64,000 nucleotides of DNA from assembly GCF_013416555.1 (NCBI RefSeq), contig NZ_JACCFG010000004.1, positions 434,001 to 498,000 of the forward strand. The letters run 5' to 3'. A model generated the notes under the pieces. It saw nothing but the letters and a program-made list of their open reading frames with translations, was not told the origin of the DNA and made no database searches. Source of the DNA: Sphingomonas sp. R-74633. GTDB lineage: Bacteria > Pseudomonadota > Alphaproteobacteria > Sphingomonadales > Sphingomonadaceae. Each line of letters starts with the position of its first letter. The stretch's first letter is position 1. Positions 18,574-27,330 of the stretch are shown one piece after another. Both the position numbers and the translations under genes were made by a program.

Positions 18574-20025
18574 TCAGTTCCCCGCCGCCACCATGTTCAG
18601 CACATCGTCCATATACTTGGTCGCGCTGACATCGCCGGGCACGTCATTGGCGTAGAAGGCAAAGGTGAGCGTCTTGCCGCTGGCAGCGGTGAGATAGCCC
18701 GCCACCGCGTTGGTCTGGTTGAGCGTCCCGGTCTTGGCGAAGACCTTGCCCTCGAGCGGCGTGCCCTTGAAGCGGCGGGCCAGCGTGCCGTCGACCCCGC
18801 CGATCGGCAGCGTGTCGCGGAACTGCGCGCCCCAGGGCTGGACCGCGACCCAGCGCAGAAGCGCCACCGTGCCGCGCGGCGCGACGCGGTTGTAGCTCGA
18901 CATGCCCGAACCGTCGGAGAAGTCCCAGGCAGTGCGCGGCAGGCCCGCGGCGGTGAGCATCTTCTCGACCTTCGCCACGCCGTCCGCGATCGAGCCGCTG
19001 CCGCCCTGGAACAGCGCGACGCGGCGCAGGGTCAGCTCCGCATGCAGGTTCTGGCTGACCTTGTTGATGTGCTTGAGGTCCTCGGCGAATGGCGGCGGGG
19101 TCAGTTGGGCAAGCACCGGACCGCTCGGCGCGGCTGGCGTCACTGCGACGTTGTTCTTCACGCGATATTCGGGGTCGTCCTGCGGCGTAAGCGGGCGATG
19201 GCGGACCTGGACCGCACCCTTCACCTTCACGCCGCGCGCTTCGAGCAATACCTTCAGGCGCCAGGCGGAATAGTCGGCCGGGTCGTCGATGCCGAGCTTC
19301 CAGGTCCGCGGCTTGGCGTCGGCGCCGATCGTGCCGGTGATGTGGAGCAGCTTGCCGTTGGGATCGCGCGTCCAGCCGAGTTCGGTACCGTCGCCGGGCA
19401 CGGTCTTCGCCTGGTTGTCGATCGTGAAATAGGGCCAGAGCTCGATCTTGGCCGCCTCGCCCACCTTCGCAGGCGAGACCGCCAGCTTCAGCTCATTGTC
19501 GTCGAGGGTCAGCGCCGAGGCGCCGGTGCCCGAGGAGCTGGGAATGTTGTTCCAGCTCATCCCCGGTCCCCAATGCTGATCGGGGTAGATCATATCGTCG
19601 CCGATCACGTTGCGAACGCGCTTCGTCTTCGCGGCGATCGCATCGGCCAGGGTGGCGAGACAATCGACAGTGCAATCGTCCGCGCTCGACAGGCGCGCAT
19701 CGCCCCGCCCCACCAGCACGACGTCGTCGCCTTCCATGCGCACCGCGGCTCCGCCGGCGGTGTCGGGCTGGTTGATGTCGGGCAGGTACGCGAACGCCGC
19801 GGCAGTGGTGTAGATCTTGGTGTTCGAGGCCGGGATGAAGCGGCCGTCCGGGTTGATCGCGACGATCTCCCTGCCGTTCGGATCGGTCACCACCAGCCCG
19901 AAGCGGGTGCCGGTGGGCGCCTCCGCCAGCTTGGCGGCGATGCGCTGGTCGAGCGACTGCGCCTGAGCCTGGGCCAGGGCCGGCATGGCGACGGTAAGGG
20001 CGAGCGCTAGGACGATATGCTTCAT
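18574..20025 (-). CDS. dacB: D-alanyl-D-alanine carboxypeptidase/endopeptidase, PBP4 (S13)
   Basis: 483 residues, exported (signal ends near AQAQAQ). The S13 motifs are complete: SNTK (S67, K70), KVSQN as the S-x-N motif and AKTGTLN as the KTG motif. A long insert between SxxK and SxN fits the PBP4 domain. It trims or cuts peptidoglycan peptides in the periplasm, releasing D-Ala and opening cross-links. Convergent with the dipeptidase and divergent from the S9 peptidase. A wall-turnover enzyme here supports a peptidoglycan-peptide theme. Confidence 0.92.
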   Translation of the reverse strand: MKHIVLALALTVAMPALAQAQAQSLDQRIAAKLAEAPTGTRFGLVVTDPNGREIVAINPDGRFIPASNTKIYTTAAAFAYLPDINQPDTAGGAAVRMEGDDVVLVGRGDARLSSADDCTVDCLATLADAIAAKTKRVRNVIGDDMIYPDQHWGPGMSWNNIPSSSGTGASALTLDDNELKLAVSPAKVGEAAKIELWPYFTIDNQAKTVPGDGTELGWTRDPNGKLLHITGTIGADAKPRTWKLGIDDPADYSAWRLKVLLEARGVKVKGAVQVRHRPLTPQDDPEYRVKNNVAVTPAAPSGPVLAQLTPPPFAEDLKHINKVSQNLHAELTLRRVALFQGGSGSIADGVAKVEKMLTAAGLPRTAWDFSDGSGMSSYNRVAPRGTVALLRWVAVQPWGAQFRDTLPIGGVDGTLARRFKGTPLEGKVFAKTGTLNQTNAVAGYLTAASGKTLTFAFYANDVPGDVSATKYMDDVLNMVAAGN

Positions 20026-20147
20026 GCCCCGAGCCTAACCATCGCCGCCAAAGGTGCAAAGCCGCGATCATTCTGAGGACTCGCCGGGGCATAACCGACG
20101 CGCATGTCAGCATTGTTCCGGACACGTCCCCCCTGCAGTTTCGTCCT

Positions 20148-22163
20148 ATGATAGTCCGTACTGCTTTGAAGCTGGGATGTTCGCTGGCGCTGGCTTTGGC
20201 CACGCCTGCGCTTGCGCAAACCGATGATCTGGCGGCGGCTCTGGCGCTGCCGGTGGTGAGCCAGATGGCGGGCGCGCGGGATGTGCAGCGCTTTGCCTGG
20301 GTCGAGAACCGGGCGGGCGCGCGCAACCTGTGGGTGGCGGATGCGGGCCAGAAGGCCCGGCAGCTCACGCATTATGCCGAGGACGACGGCATGATGCTCT
20401 ACGACCTGGCGCTGAGCCCCGACGGCAAGCGCCTGGCCTTTGTCCGCGGCGGGGACGACGAGTTCCCGGACGGACGGATCCCGAATACGGCCTCGGCAGC
20501 GTATCCGCCGGGCCAGCAGGTGTTCGTCGTCGGTGATAACGGCGTAGATCCCACGCCGATCGGCGACGGACACCTGCCTGTATTCTCGCCCGACGGCACC
20601 CGGATCGCCTTCACCCGGCGCGGCGAGATCTGGCTGTGGCAGAGCGGTAAGCCGGCGCGGATCGCTTCGTTCGCAGGCGAAGCCACCGACCTCAAATGGA
20701 CGCCCGACGGCAAGCGGCTGACCTTCGTCGACAATCGCGACGATCATGCCTTTGTCGCGTTCCTCGACGTCGATGCGCCCAAGCTGACGTACATGGAGCC
20801 GGCTCTCGGCTACTCCGCCGAGCCCGCCCTATCGCCCGACGCCAGCCAGATCGCCTATATCCAGTATCGCGACCCGCCCGCGGGCGCGGCGCCGGACGGC
20901 GGGCCCTATTGGTCGATCCGCGTCGCCGATACGGCTACGGGCAAGGCGCACACGGTGTGGACCGCGCCGCAGGGCATGGGCGGCCGCTATGCCGGCACGC
21001 GCCAGCACAATCTCTACTGGAGCAAGCAGGGCAAGCTTCTCTTCCCCTGGGAGCGCAGCGGATTCCTCCAAGTCTACGCGATCGACGCCGACAAGGGCGG
21101 CGAGCCGAAGGAGCTGACACCGGGCAAGTTCGAGGTCGAGACCTTCGTGCTCGGCGCCGACGATGTCCTCACCTTCGCCGCCAATGCCGACGAGACCGAC
21201 CGGCGCCATTTGTGGCAGGTGCCGGCAAGCGGCGGCGCGGCCAAGCGGATCACCAACGGCAAGGGCAGCGAGAGCCTGCCGCTGTTTGCGGGCGGACTGC
21301 TCGCGGGCATCGCGACCGATGCCAGCCATCCCGGGCATCCGGTGGTCGCCAAGGGACTGTCTCCGCTCAGTGATGCGGCCGAACTCAAGGGCGCGATCGA
21401 GCCCGAGGCCGTGACCTATCAGGCCGAGGACGGCGTGACTGTCCACGCCCAGCTGTTCCGCGGCAAGGGCAAGGGGCCGCGCCCGGCGCTGATCTTCGTC
21501 CATGGCGGGCCGCGCCGGCAGATGCTGCTCGGCTTCCACCCTTCGCAATATTATTCCAACGCCTACATCATGAACCAGGCGCTGGCGGCGCATGGCTATA
21601 GCGTGCTCTCGGTCAATTACCGCAGCGGCACCGGCTATGGGCAGGCGTTCCGCGAGGCGCCGAACATCGCGCGTGACGGCGCCTCCGAATATCGTGACGT
21701 GCTGGCCGGCGGGCGCTGGCTGGCGGCGCAGAAGGACGTCGCTCCGGAGAAGATCGGTATCTGGGGCGGCAGCTGGGGCGGCTACCTCACCGCGCTCGCG
21801 CTTGCCCGCAACAGCGACCTGTTCAAGGCCGGCGCCGACTTCCACGGCGTCCACACGATGCTCAAGAATGTCGACAACAATATCGCGCCCGAACTGCAGC
21901 TGGCAGTGCGCCAGAAGCAGTGGGACAGCTCGCCAATGGGGTCGATCGACAAGTGGCGCTCGCCGGTGCTGCTGATCCACGGCGATGACGACCGCAATGT
22001 CGATTTCGGCCAGTCGCTGCTGCTCGCCCGCGAGCTTTCGGCACGGCGCATCCCCTTCGAGGAGCTGGTATTCCCCAATGAGCGCCACGAATTCTTCCGC
22101 TACACCGACTGGCTTGCGGCCTATCGCCGCGCCACCGCGTTCTTCGACGGGCATCTGAAATGA
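20148..22163 (+). CDS. S9-family prolyl oligopeptidase/acyl-aminoacyl-peptidase, exported
   Basis: 671 residues with a signal peptide (cut near ALAQ), an N-terminal beta-propeller with repeated SPDG(K/T) blades, and a C-terminal alpha/beta-hydrolase. The nucleophile is in GGSWGGY (about residue 543), the Asp in HGDDDRNVDF (about 613) and the His in NERHEFF (about 647). Cleaves short peptides, likely in the periplasm. Its stop overlaps the next ATG by 4 bases, pairing it with an amidohydrolase. Divergent from dacB with a 122-base promoter gap. Confidence 0.9.
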   Translation: MIVRTALKLGCSLALALATPALAQTDDLAAALALPVVSQMAGARDVQRFAWVENRAGARNLWVADAGQKARQLTHYAEDDGMMLYDLALSPDGKRLAFVRGGDDEFPDGRIPNTASAAYPPGQQVFVVGDNGVDPTPIGDGHLPVFSPDGTRIAFTRRGEIWLWQSGKPARIASFAGEATDLKWTPDGKRLTFVDNRDDHAFVAFLDVDAPKLTYMEPALGYSAEPALSPDASQIAYIQYRDPPAGAAPDGGPYWSIRVADTATGKAHTVWTAPQGMGGRYAGTRQHNLYWSKQGKLLFPWERSGFLQVYAIDADKGGEPKELTPGKFEVETFVLGADDVLTFAANADETDRRHLWQVPASGGAAKRITNGKGSESLPLFAGGLLAGIATDASHPGHPVVAKGLSPLSDAAELKGAIEPEAVTYQAEDGVTVHAQLFRGKGKGPRPALIFVHGGPRRQMLLGFHPSQYYSNAYIMNQALAAHGYSVLSVNYRSGTGYGQAFREAPNIARDGASEYRDVLAGGRWLAAQKDVAPEKIGIWGGSWGGYLTALALARNSDLFKAGADFHGVHTMLKNVDNNIAPELQLAVRQKQWDSSPMGSIDKWRSPVLLIHGDDDRNVDFGQSLLLARELSARRIPFEELVFPNERHEFFRYTDWLAAYRRATAFFDGHLK

Positions 22164-23434
22164 GGTGGTTGATGGGAATTGCCGCACTGGCCGGCGCGAA
22201 CGCGGCCCAGGCGCAGGAGCGCGCGACGCTGATCCATGGCGCGCGGGTGTTCGATGGCACCGGCAAGGCGGCGAAGCTGACCGACGTGCTGATCGAGGAC
22301 GGCAAGATCGCCCGTGTCGGCAAGAAGCTGCGCGTGCCCGAGGGTACCGACGTGATCGACGCGACCGGGCTCACGCTGATCCCCGGGCTGCACGATTTGC
22401 ACATCCACACCTCGCGTGAGGCCTTTGCCGACGCTGGCGCGCTACACCGCTTCTACCTGCCCTATCTGCGGGCGGGCGTGACCAGCATCAACGAGTTCTC
22501 GGTCTCGGGCGAGATGATGGCGGGCATCCGCGCCTTCCAGGCCGACACGCCGCGTCTCACGCTGGCGATCCGGCTAGGCGTGCCCGGCGGGCATGGGACC
22601 GAAAGCAAGTTCACCCAGGCGATCACCTATCAGGTGACCAACCCCGACGAAGCGCACGCCGCGATGGCCAAGGCGCTCGTCTTCAAGCCTGACATGATCA
22701 AGGTGTTCGCCGATGGCTGGCGCTATGGCGACCCTGCGCGGCCCGACCGGCCGAGCATGGACGAGCCGACCCTCGCGGCGATCGTGAAGGACGCGCACCA
22801 CGCCGGCATCAAGGTGATGACGCATACGGTGACGCTGGAAGGCGCCAAGATCGCCGCGCGTGCGGGGGTGGACGCGCTGGCGCACGGCGTGGGCGATGCG
22901 CTGGTCGATGCCGAGCTGATCGGCCTGATGAAGAAGCACCACATGGCCTATGTCGCCACGCTGGCGACCTTCGAGCCGCTCGAGACGCGCGTGCTGGCGC
23001 CCGAGGAACTCGCCCTGCTCTCCCCCGAGCAGCGCGACCGCGAGGCGGCGCGGCTGGCCAAGGGCGAGGCGGTGGCACCCTATGACAGCAAGCGCTGGGA
23101 GTTGATGCGCGAGAATATCCGGCTGCTGAAGGCGGCGAAGATCCGCGTCGGCGTGGGCACCGATACCGGGATCGAGGGCGTCTATCCGGGCTTCGGCGCG
23201 CTGCGCGAGATGCGGATCCTGACCGAGCTGGGCTTCACGCCTGCAGAGGCGATCGAGGCGGGCACGAAGACGAGCGCGGACATCATGGGGCGGAAGAAGA
23301 CCGAGGGCGTCATCCGCAAGGGCATGCGCGCCGACCTGGTGCTGACCGGCGGGACGCCGGATGTGACGTTCCGGGATCTCTATGCTGTGAAGCGGGTCTG
23401 GGTTGCGGGGCGCGAAGTTTCGTTAGGCAACTAG
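22160..23434 (+). CDS. Amidohydrolase (imidazolonepropionase/prolidase-like), exported
   Basis: 424 residues with a short signal peptide (MRWLMGIAALAGANAAQAQ). Metal ligands are visible in LHDLHIHTS, MTHTVTLEGA, LAHGVGD and the late GTDTG. This resembles Zn-dependent peptidase-like amidohydrolases of the Xaa-Pro dipeptidase/Sgx260 type, which cut dipeptides. Translationally coupled to the S9 peptidase, so it may finish the peptides that enzyme makes. An amide other than a peptide is possible. Followed by a palindromic repeat at the convergent junction. Confidence 0.82.
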   Translation: MRWLMGIAALAGANAAQAQERATLIHGARVFDGTGKAAKLTDVLIEDGKIARVGKKLRVPEGTDVIDATGLTLIPGLHDLHIHTSREAFADAGALHRFYLPYLRAGVTSINEFSVSGEMMAGIRAFQADTPRLTLAIRLGVPGGHGTESKFTQAITYQVTNPDEAHAAMAKALVFKPDMIKVFADGWRYGDPARPDRPSMDEPTLAAIVKDAHHAGIKVMTHTVTLEGAKIAARAGVDALAHGVGDALVDAELIGLMKKHHMAYVATLATFEPLETRVLAPEELALLSPEQRDREAARLAKGEAVAPYDSKRWELMRENIRLLKAAKIRVGVGTDTGIEGVYPGFGALREMRILTELGFTPAEAIEAGTKTSADIMGRKKTEGVIRKGMRADLVLTGGTPDVTFRDLYAVKRVWVAGREVSLGN

Positions 23435-23436
23435 GT

Positions 23437-23537
23437 CCCCTCCCTGGAAGGGAGGGGTCGGGGGTGGGTGGGCCTCCACAGACGATAGCCTTTGTTGATG
23501 GCAACCCACCCCTAGCCCCTCCCTTGTCAGGGAGGGG
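23437..23537. repeat. About 100-bp compound palindromic repeat, copy 2
   Basis: Same architecture as 1197-1295 but inverted: CCCCTCCCTGGAAGGGAGGGG-type hairpins at both ends, with GGGGGTGGGTGGG facing CAACCCACCCCTAG inside. Only the central stretch of about 25-30 bases is unrelated between copies. It fills the junction between a plus-strand and a minus-strand gene end. Confidence 0.82.
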
Positions 23538-23543
23538 AAGAAA

Positions 23544-24785
23544 CTACGCCATATCCGCCGCGCGGTAGACTTCCTCGTCCAGCTCGCCTTCCCAGCGCGC
23601 CACCAGCGTGGCCACCGTCAGGTTTGCCGAAGCGCTCGGCACCGTGCGGGTCATGTCGAGCAGCCGGTCGAACGGCAGCACGAAGCCCACCACCAACGCC
23701 GTCTGCTCGGGCGATACGCCGACCGCGCTCAGCACCGCCGCCAGCATGAACAGCGACGCCGAGGGCACCGGCGCCGTGCCGAACGCCGCCAGCGCACCGG
23801 TCAGCAGCACCGTCGCATAGACCGTCGGCGTCAGATGCACGCCGAAGGCCTGCAACGCGAACATGCTCAGCAGCCCGACATACATCGCCGTGCCGTCCTT
23901 GCCGATGCTCGCGCCAAGCGGCAGCACCGTCGAGAAGACCGAACGGCCGATGCCGAGATTCTGCTCGGAGACGCGCATCGCCACCGGCAGCGTCGCGCCG
24001 CTCGAGGCCGTCGAGAAGGCAACCGCCAGCGCATCGATGATGCCGCGGAAGAAGGGCAGCAGCGGCAGGCGCGCGACGAAGCGCAGCAACAGGCTGTGCA
24101 CCACCAGCATCTGGAGCAGCGAGCCGAGCACCACCGCCAGCGCCAGCCAGCCGACATGGACGAACACCGCCGCACCGTTCGCCGCCACGGCATTGGCGAT
24201 CAGCGCGAACACGCCGAACGGAGTCACTTCCATCACCAGCCCGACGACGCGCAGCAGCACCGCGGAGGTCGACTGGAGAAGGTTCGCGAACGGCTTGCCC
24301 GCCTCCCCCGCCACTACCGTGCCGCAGCCGATCAGGATCGAGGTGAAGATCAGCGCGAGCATGTCGCCCTTGGCCAGCGCATCGAAGATGTTGGTCGGGA
24401 TGATGTTGATCAGCTGCTCATAGGGCGTGACCGGCGTGCCCAGCGCATGCGCCTCCGCCGTGCCGAGCGGCGCGCCGATACCGGGCTGGACGATCGCCGC
24501 GACCACCATGCCGATCGAGACGGCGATGAAGGTGGTCAGCGCGAACATGCCGATCGTGCGGCCACCCAGGCTGCCGAGCCGCTTGGGATCGGCGAGCGTG
24601 GTGATGCCCGATGCGATCGTCACGAGCACGATCGGCGCGACCAGCATGCGGATCGCGCGGACGAACAGGTCGCCGATGAACTGCACCCAATGCGCCTGCC
24701 CCGGCGCCACCAGCGCGAAGATCACGCCGAGCACGAGGAAGGCAAGCACACGCTTCCACAGCGCCGTGCCGAACCACCAGCTCAC
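23544..24785 (-). CDS. Dicarboxylate/amino acid:cation symporter (DAACS, GltP/DctA-like)
   Basis: 413 residues with the eight-helix, two-hairpin layout of the glutamate transporter family. The HP1 motif is FSTASSGATLP and the substrate region FDRLLDMTRT keeps the amino-group Asp (D377) and the carboxylate-binding Arg (R380), so an acidic amino acid is likely cargo. Cation-site positions deviate: the NMDGT motif reads GKDGT (295-299) and the NVTGD stretch reads SASAN (384-388). The ATGA overlap with the deacylase makes it the last gene of the dgc-like operon, so D-glutamate is the leading candidate. Confidence 0.85.
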   Translation of the reverse strand: MSWWFGTALWKRVLAFLVLGVIFALVAPGQAHWVQFIGDLFVRAIRMLVAPIVLVTIASGITTLADPKRLGSLGGRTIGMFALTTFIAVSIGMVVAAIVQPGIGAPLGTAEAHALGTPVTPYEQLINIIPTNIFDALAKGDMLALIFTSILIGCGTVVAGEAGKPFANLLQSTSAVLLRVVGLVMEVTPFGVFALIANAVAANGAAVFVHVGWLALAVVLGSLLQMLVVHSLLLRFVARLPLLPFFRGIIDALAVAFSTASSGATLPVAMRVSEQNLGIGRSVFSTVLPLGASIGKDGTAMYVGLLSMFALQAFGVHLTPTVYATVLLTGALAAFGTAPVPSASLFMLAAVLSAVGVSPEQTALVVGFVLPFDRLLDMTRTVPSASANLTVATLVARWEGELDEEVYRAADMA

Positions 24786-26344
24786 TTGCAGCTGCCCGGG
24801 GTCGGCTTGTGCGGCAGCGCGCGCCCGGCGGCCTTGCCGGTCATCGCGCCCTTGTCGACCGCGACCACGCCGTTGACCACGACGGTCTGCACGCCGGCGG
24901 CATATTCGGTCGGCGCCTCATAGGTGGCGCGCGACGCGTAGGTCTTCGGATCGAACACCACGATATCGGCGAAGGCGCCGCTGCGCAGATGGCCGCGGCC
25001 CGTGAGCCCGAACGTGTCCGCGGTCAGCGCCGAGCTGCGCTCGATGAATTCGCGCAGCGTGATGACATGGTCCGTCTTGACGTATTTGTCGTATTTGCGC
25101 GCGAAGGTGCCATAGACGCGCGGATGGCCACCCGAGGCGTCCGATCCCGTCATCACCCAAGGCTGCTTCATGAACGCGCCGATATCGGCCTCGCTCTGGT
25201 TGAACGATACCGTGCCCGGATCGCCGATGCGGATCACGGCGATCGCTGCATCGACGGCCGACAGGTTCATCTCCTTGGCGACGGCATCGAGATAGCGGTT
25301 CTTATACTTGCCCTCGACGATCAGCAGCTTGTCCGCCCCGCCGCGCTTGCGGAGGTTCTCGACCATGCCCTCGTGCATCTTCTGCGTGAGCGAGGGATCG
25401 TCGAAGCGCTTGAGCAAAGCCGGACGGCCGCCATCCTGCGCCCAGAGCGGCACCAGCGACGCGACCAGGCTCGTGCCCGATGCCGACCAGGGATATTGGT
25501 TAGCGGTCACCTTCTCGCCGCGGGCGCGCGCCGCCTCGATCATTGCGATGATCTTGGGGGCATCGCCCTGCACATCGACGCCGAGCGCCTTGATATGGCT
25601 GATATGCGCCGGCAGCCCGCCCTCGCGGCCGATGCGGATCGCTTCCTCGATCGCCGCCGCCAGGCCGACTGTGTAGCTGCTCTCGTCGCGGATATGGCTG
25701 TCATAAGTGCCACCGCGCTTGCCCGCTTCCTTGGCGAGCTCGATCACTTCCTCGGTCTTGGCAAAGCTCTGCGGCGCGTAGAACAGGCCGGTGGAGAGGC
25801 CGATCGCGCCGTGGCACATCGCGTCGGCGACGAGGCCCTTCATCTTGACCATCTCGTCGGCGGTGGGCGCGCGATTATCCTCGCCCACCACTTTCTCGCG
25901 CACCGCGCCGAAGCCGACATAGGCGGCATAGTTGATGCCGACCGGCTTGGTCGCCGCGCTGCCGAGCACCTTGTCGAGGTTCGGATCGCCGCCGCCGTCA
26001 TTGCCGATGAACGCCGTGGTGACGCCCTGCATCAGGAAGGCCGGGATCAGCCGCTTGGCCGGGTCCGCCGAGGCGAGCGCGCCGCCCATATGCGTGTGCG
26101 GATCGATGAAGCCCGGCGCGACGATCATGCCCTTGGCATCGATCACCCGCGTGGCGGTGACATTGGCGTGCTTGCTCACCGAGACGATATGGTCGCCGCG
26201 GATCGCGACATCGCCGATGAAGGGCGCGTCAGACCCCGTGTAAATCGTGCCGCCGCGGATCAGCAGATCCACCTTCTGCGGGGCCGCGGGCGTTGCGGCG
26301 CCCAGCGAGAGGGCGGAAATCCCGAGCAGCAGCGCGATTTTCAT
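24782..26344 (-). CDS. N-acyl-D-amino-acid deacylase (D-aminoacylase), exported
   Basis: Hydrolyses N-acyl-D-amino acids, such as N-acyl-D-glutamate, to the free D-amino acid. About 520 residues. Metal-site motifs are FIDPHTHMGG, DSHIRDES, PAHISHIKA and the late VMTGSDASGGHPR, all typical of the D-aminoacylase/amidohydrolase superfamily. ATG at 26344 is chosen because it makes an ATGA overlap with the upstream epimerase stop and begins a signal peptide (MKIALLLGISALSLGAATPA). Export places deacylation outside the cytoplasm, ahead of the symporter encoded next. Confidence 0.88.
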   Translation of the reverse strand: MKIALLLGISALSLGAATPAAPQKVDLLIRGGTIYTGSDAPFIGDVAIRGDHIVSVSKHANVTATRVIDAKGMIVAPGFIDPHTHMGGALASADPAKRLIPAFLMQGVTTAFIGNDGGGDPNLDKVLGSAATKPVGINYAAYVGFGAVREKVVGEDNRAPTADEMVKMKGLVADAMCHGAIGLSTGLFYAPQSFAKTEEVIELAKEAGKRGGTYDSHIRDESSYTVGLAAAIEEAIRIGREGGLPAHISHIKALGVDVQGDAPKIIAMIEAARARGEKVTANQYPWSASGTSLVASLVPLWAQDGGRPALLKRFDDPSLTQKMHEGMVENLRKRGGADKLLIVEGKYKNRYLDAVAKEMNLSAVDAAIAVIRIGDPGTVSFNQSEADIGAFMKQPWVMTGSDASGGHPRVYGTFARKYDKYVKTDHVITLREFIERSSALTADTFGLTGRGHLRSGAFADIVVFDPKTYASRATYEAPTEYAAGVQTVVVNGVVAVDKGAMTGKAAGRALPHKPTPGSCK

Positions 26345-27330
26345 GGTGTTCCCCAAAATCCCCGGATGGGCGGATAGAGCGTGCCGTTCTTGTCCTCGAC
26401 CCCGCCAAGGCGATCCTTGGCGAGCCAGATCGGACCGTCAAGGTCGGCGAAGTCGGACATGCGGGCAATGTGCAGCGCGGCGGCGATCGACAACGACGAA
26501 CTGACCATGCAGCCCGTCATCAGCCCGAGCCCGCGCTCGCGCGTGGCATGTGCCAAGCGAAGTGCCTCGGTGAGGCCGCCCGCCTTGTCGAGCTTGATGT
26601 TCACCACCTGATAGCGGCGCGCGACGACGTCCAGCTCCTCGGTGGTGTGGATCGACTCGTCCGCGGCGATCGGCACCAGCGGCTTGAAGCTCTCCAGGCA
26701 TTCGTCGATCTCGGCGGAGACCGGCTGCTCGAGCAGGTCGACGCGCAGTTCGGCGAGCAAAGGCTGCATCGCCTCGACCAGCCGGGCGTCCCAGCTCTCA
26801 TTGGGATCGACGATCAGCTTCGCATTCGGCGCGGCGGCGCGGACGGCGCGGATCTGCGCATCGGGCAGGCGGCCATCGACCTTCACCTTGAGCAAAGGCG
26901 CGTTCGCGACATGGCGCGCGGCGGCGCCCATCATCATCGGCGTGTCGATCACGATGGTCAGCGCGCTGGCGAGCGGCCCCGGCTCGGGCGCGCCGAGCAG
27001 TTCGGCCACGCTCTTGCCGGCCTGGCGTGCTTCCAGGTCCCAGAGCGCACAGTCGATGGCGTTGCGGGCAGCGCCCGGCGGGAGCAGCGACAGCAACTCC
27101 TCGCGCCCGACACCGGCTTCGATTGCGGAACGCACACCCTCGATTGCTTCGAGCGCGCTTTCGACGCTCTCGCCATAACGGGCATAGGGAACCCCCTCGC
27201 CCTTCCCTTCCAGATCCCCGGTGCGGAGCGAGACCGTGACCACATCGGCCTCGGTCTTCACGCCGCGCGAGATGCGGAACGGCTTGGTCAGTAGGAAGCG
27301 ATCGTGGCGGGCCGTGAGGGTTCGGTGCAT
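26341..27330 (-). CDS. dgcA: N-acetyl-D-glutamate racemase DgcA / dipeptide-epimerase family
   Basis: 329 residues, enolase superfamily. Catalytic lysines lie in LKVKVDG and VNIKLDKAGG; metal ligands are in IVDPNESW (Asp), LLEQP (Glu) and IAADES (Asp). By sequence alone this is the L-Ala-D/L-Glu epimerase family. Its 43-base overlap with a DUF1611/DgcN gene matches the described DgcN-DgcA pair, in which D-Glu is N-acetylated and then racemised to N-acetyl-L-Glu. Muropeptide dipeptide epimerisation is the alternative, and both fit the peptidoglycan theme. Confidence 0.82.
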   Translation of the reverse strand: MHRTLTARHDRFLLTKPFRISRGVKTEADVVTVSLRTGDLEGKGEGVPYARYGESVESALEAIEGVRSAIEAGVGREELLSLLPPGAARNAIDCALWDLEARQAGKSVAELLGAPEPGPLASALTIVIDTPMMMGAAARHVANAPLLKVKVDGRLPDAQIRAVRAAAPNAKLIVDPNESWDARLVEAMQPLLAELRVDLLEQPVSAEIDECLESFKPLVPIAADESIHTTEELDVVARRYQVVNIKLDKAGGLTEALRLAHATRERGLGLMTGCMVSSSLSIAAALHIARMSDFADLDGPIWLAKDRLGGVEDKNGTLYPPIRGFWGTP

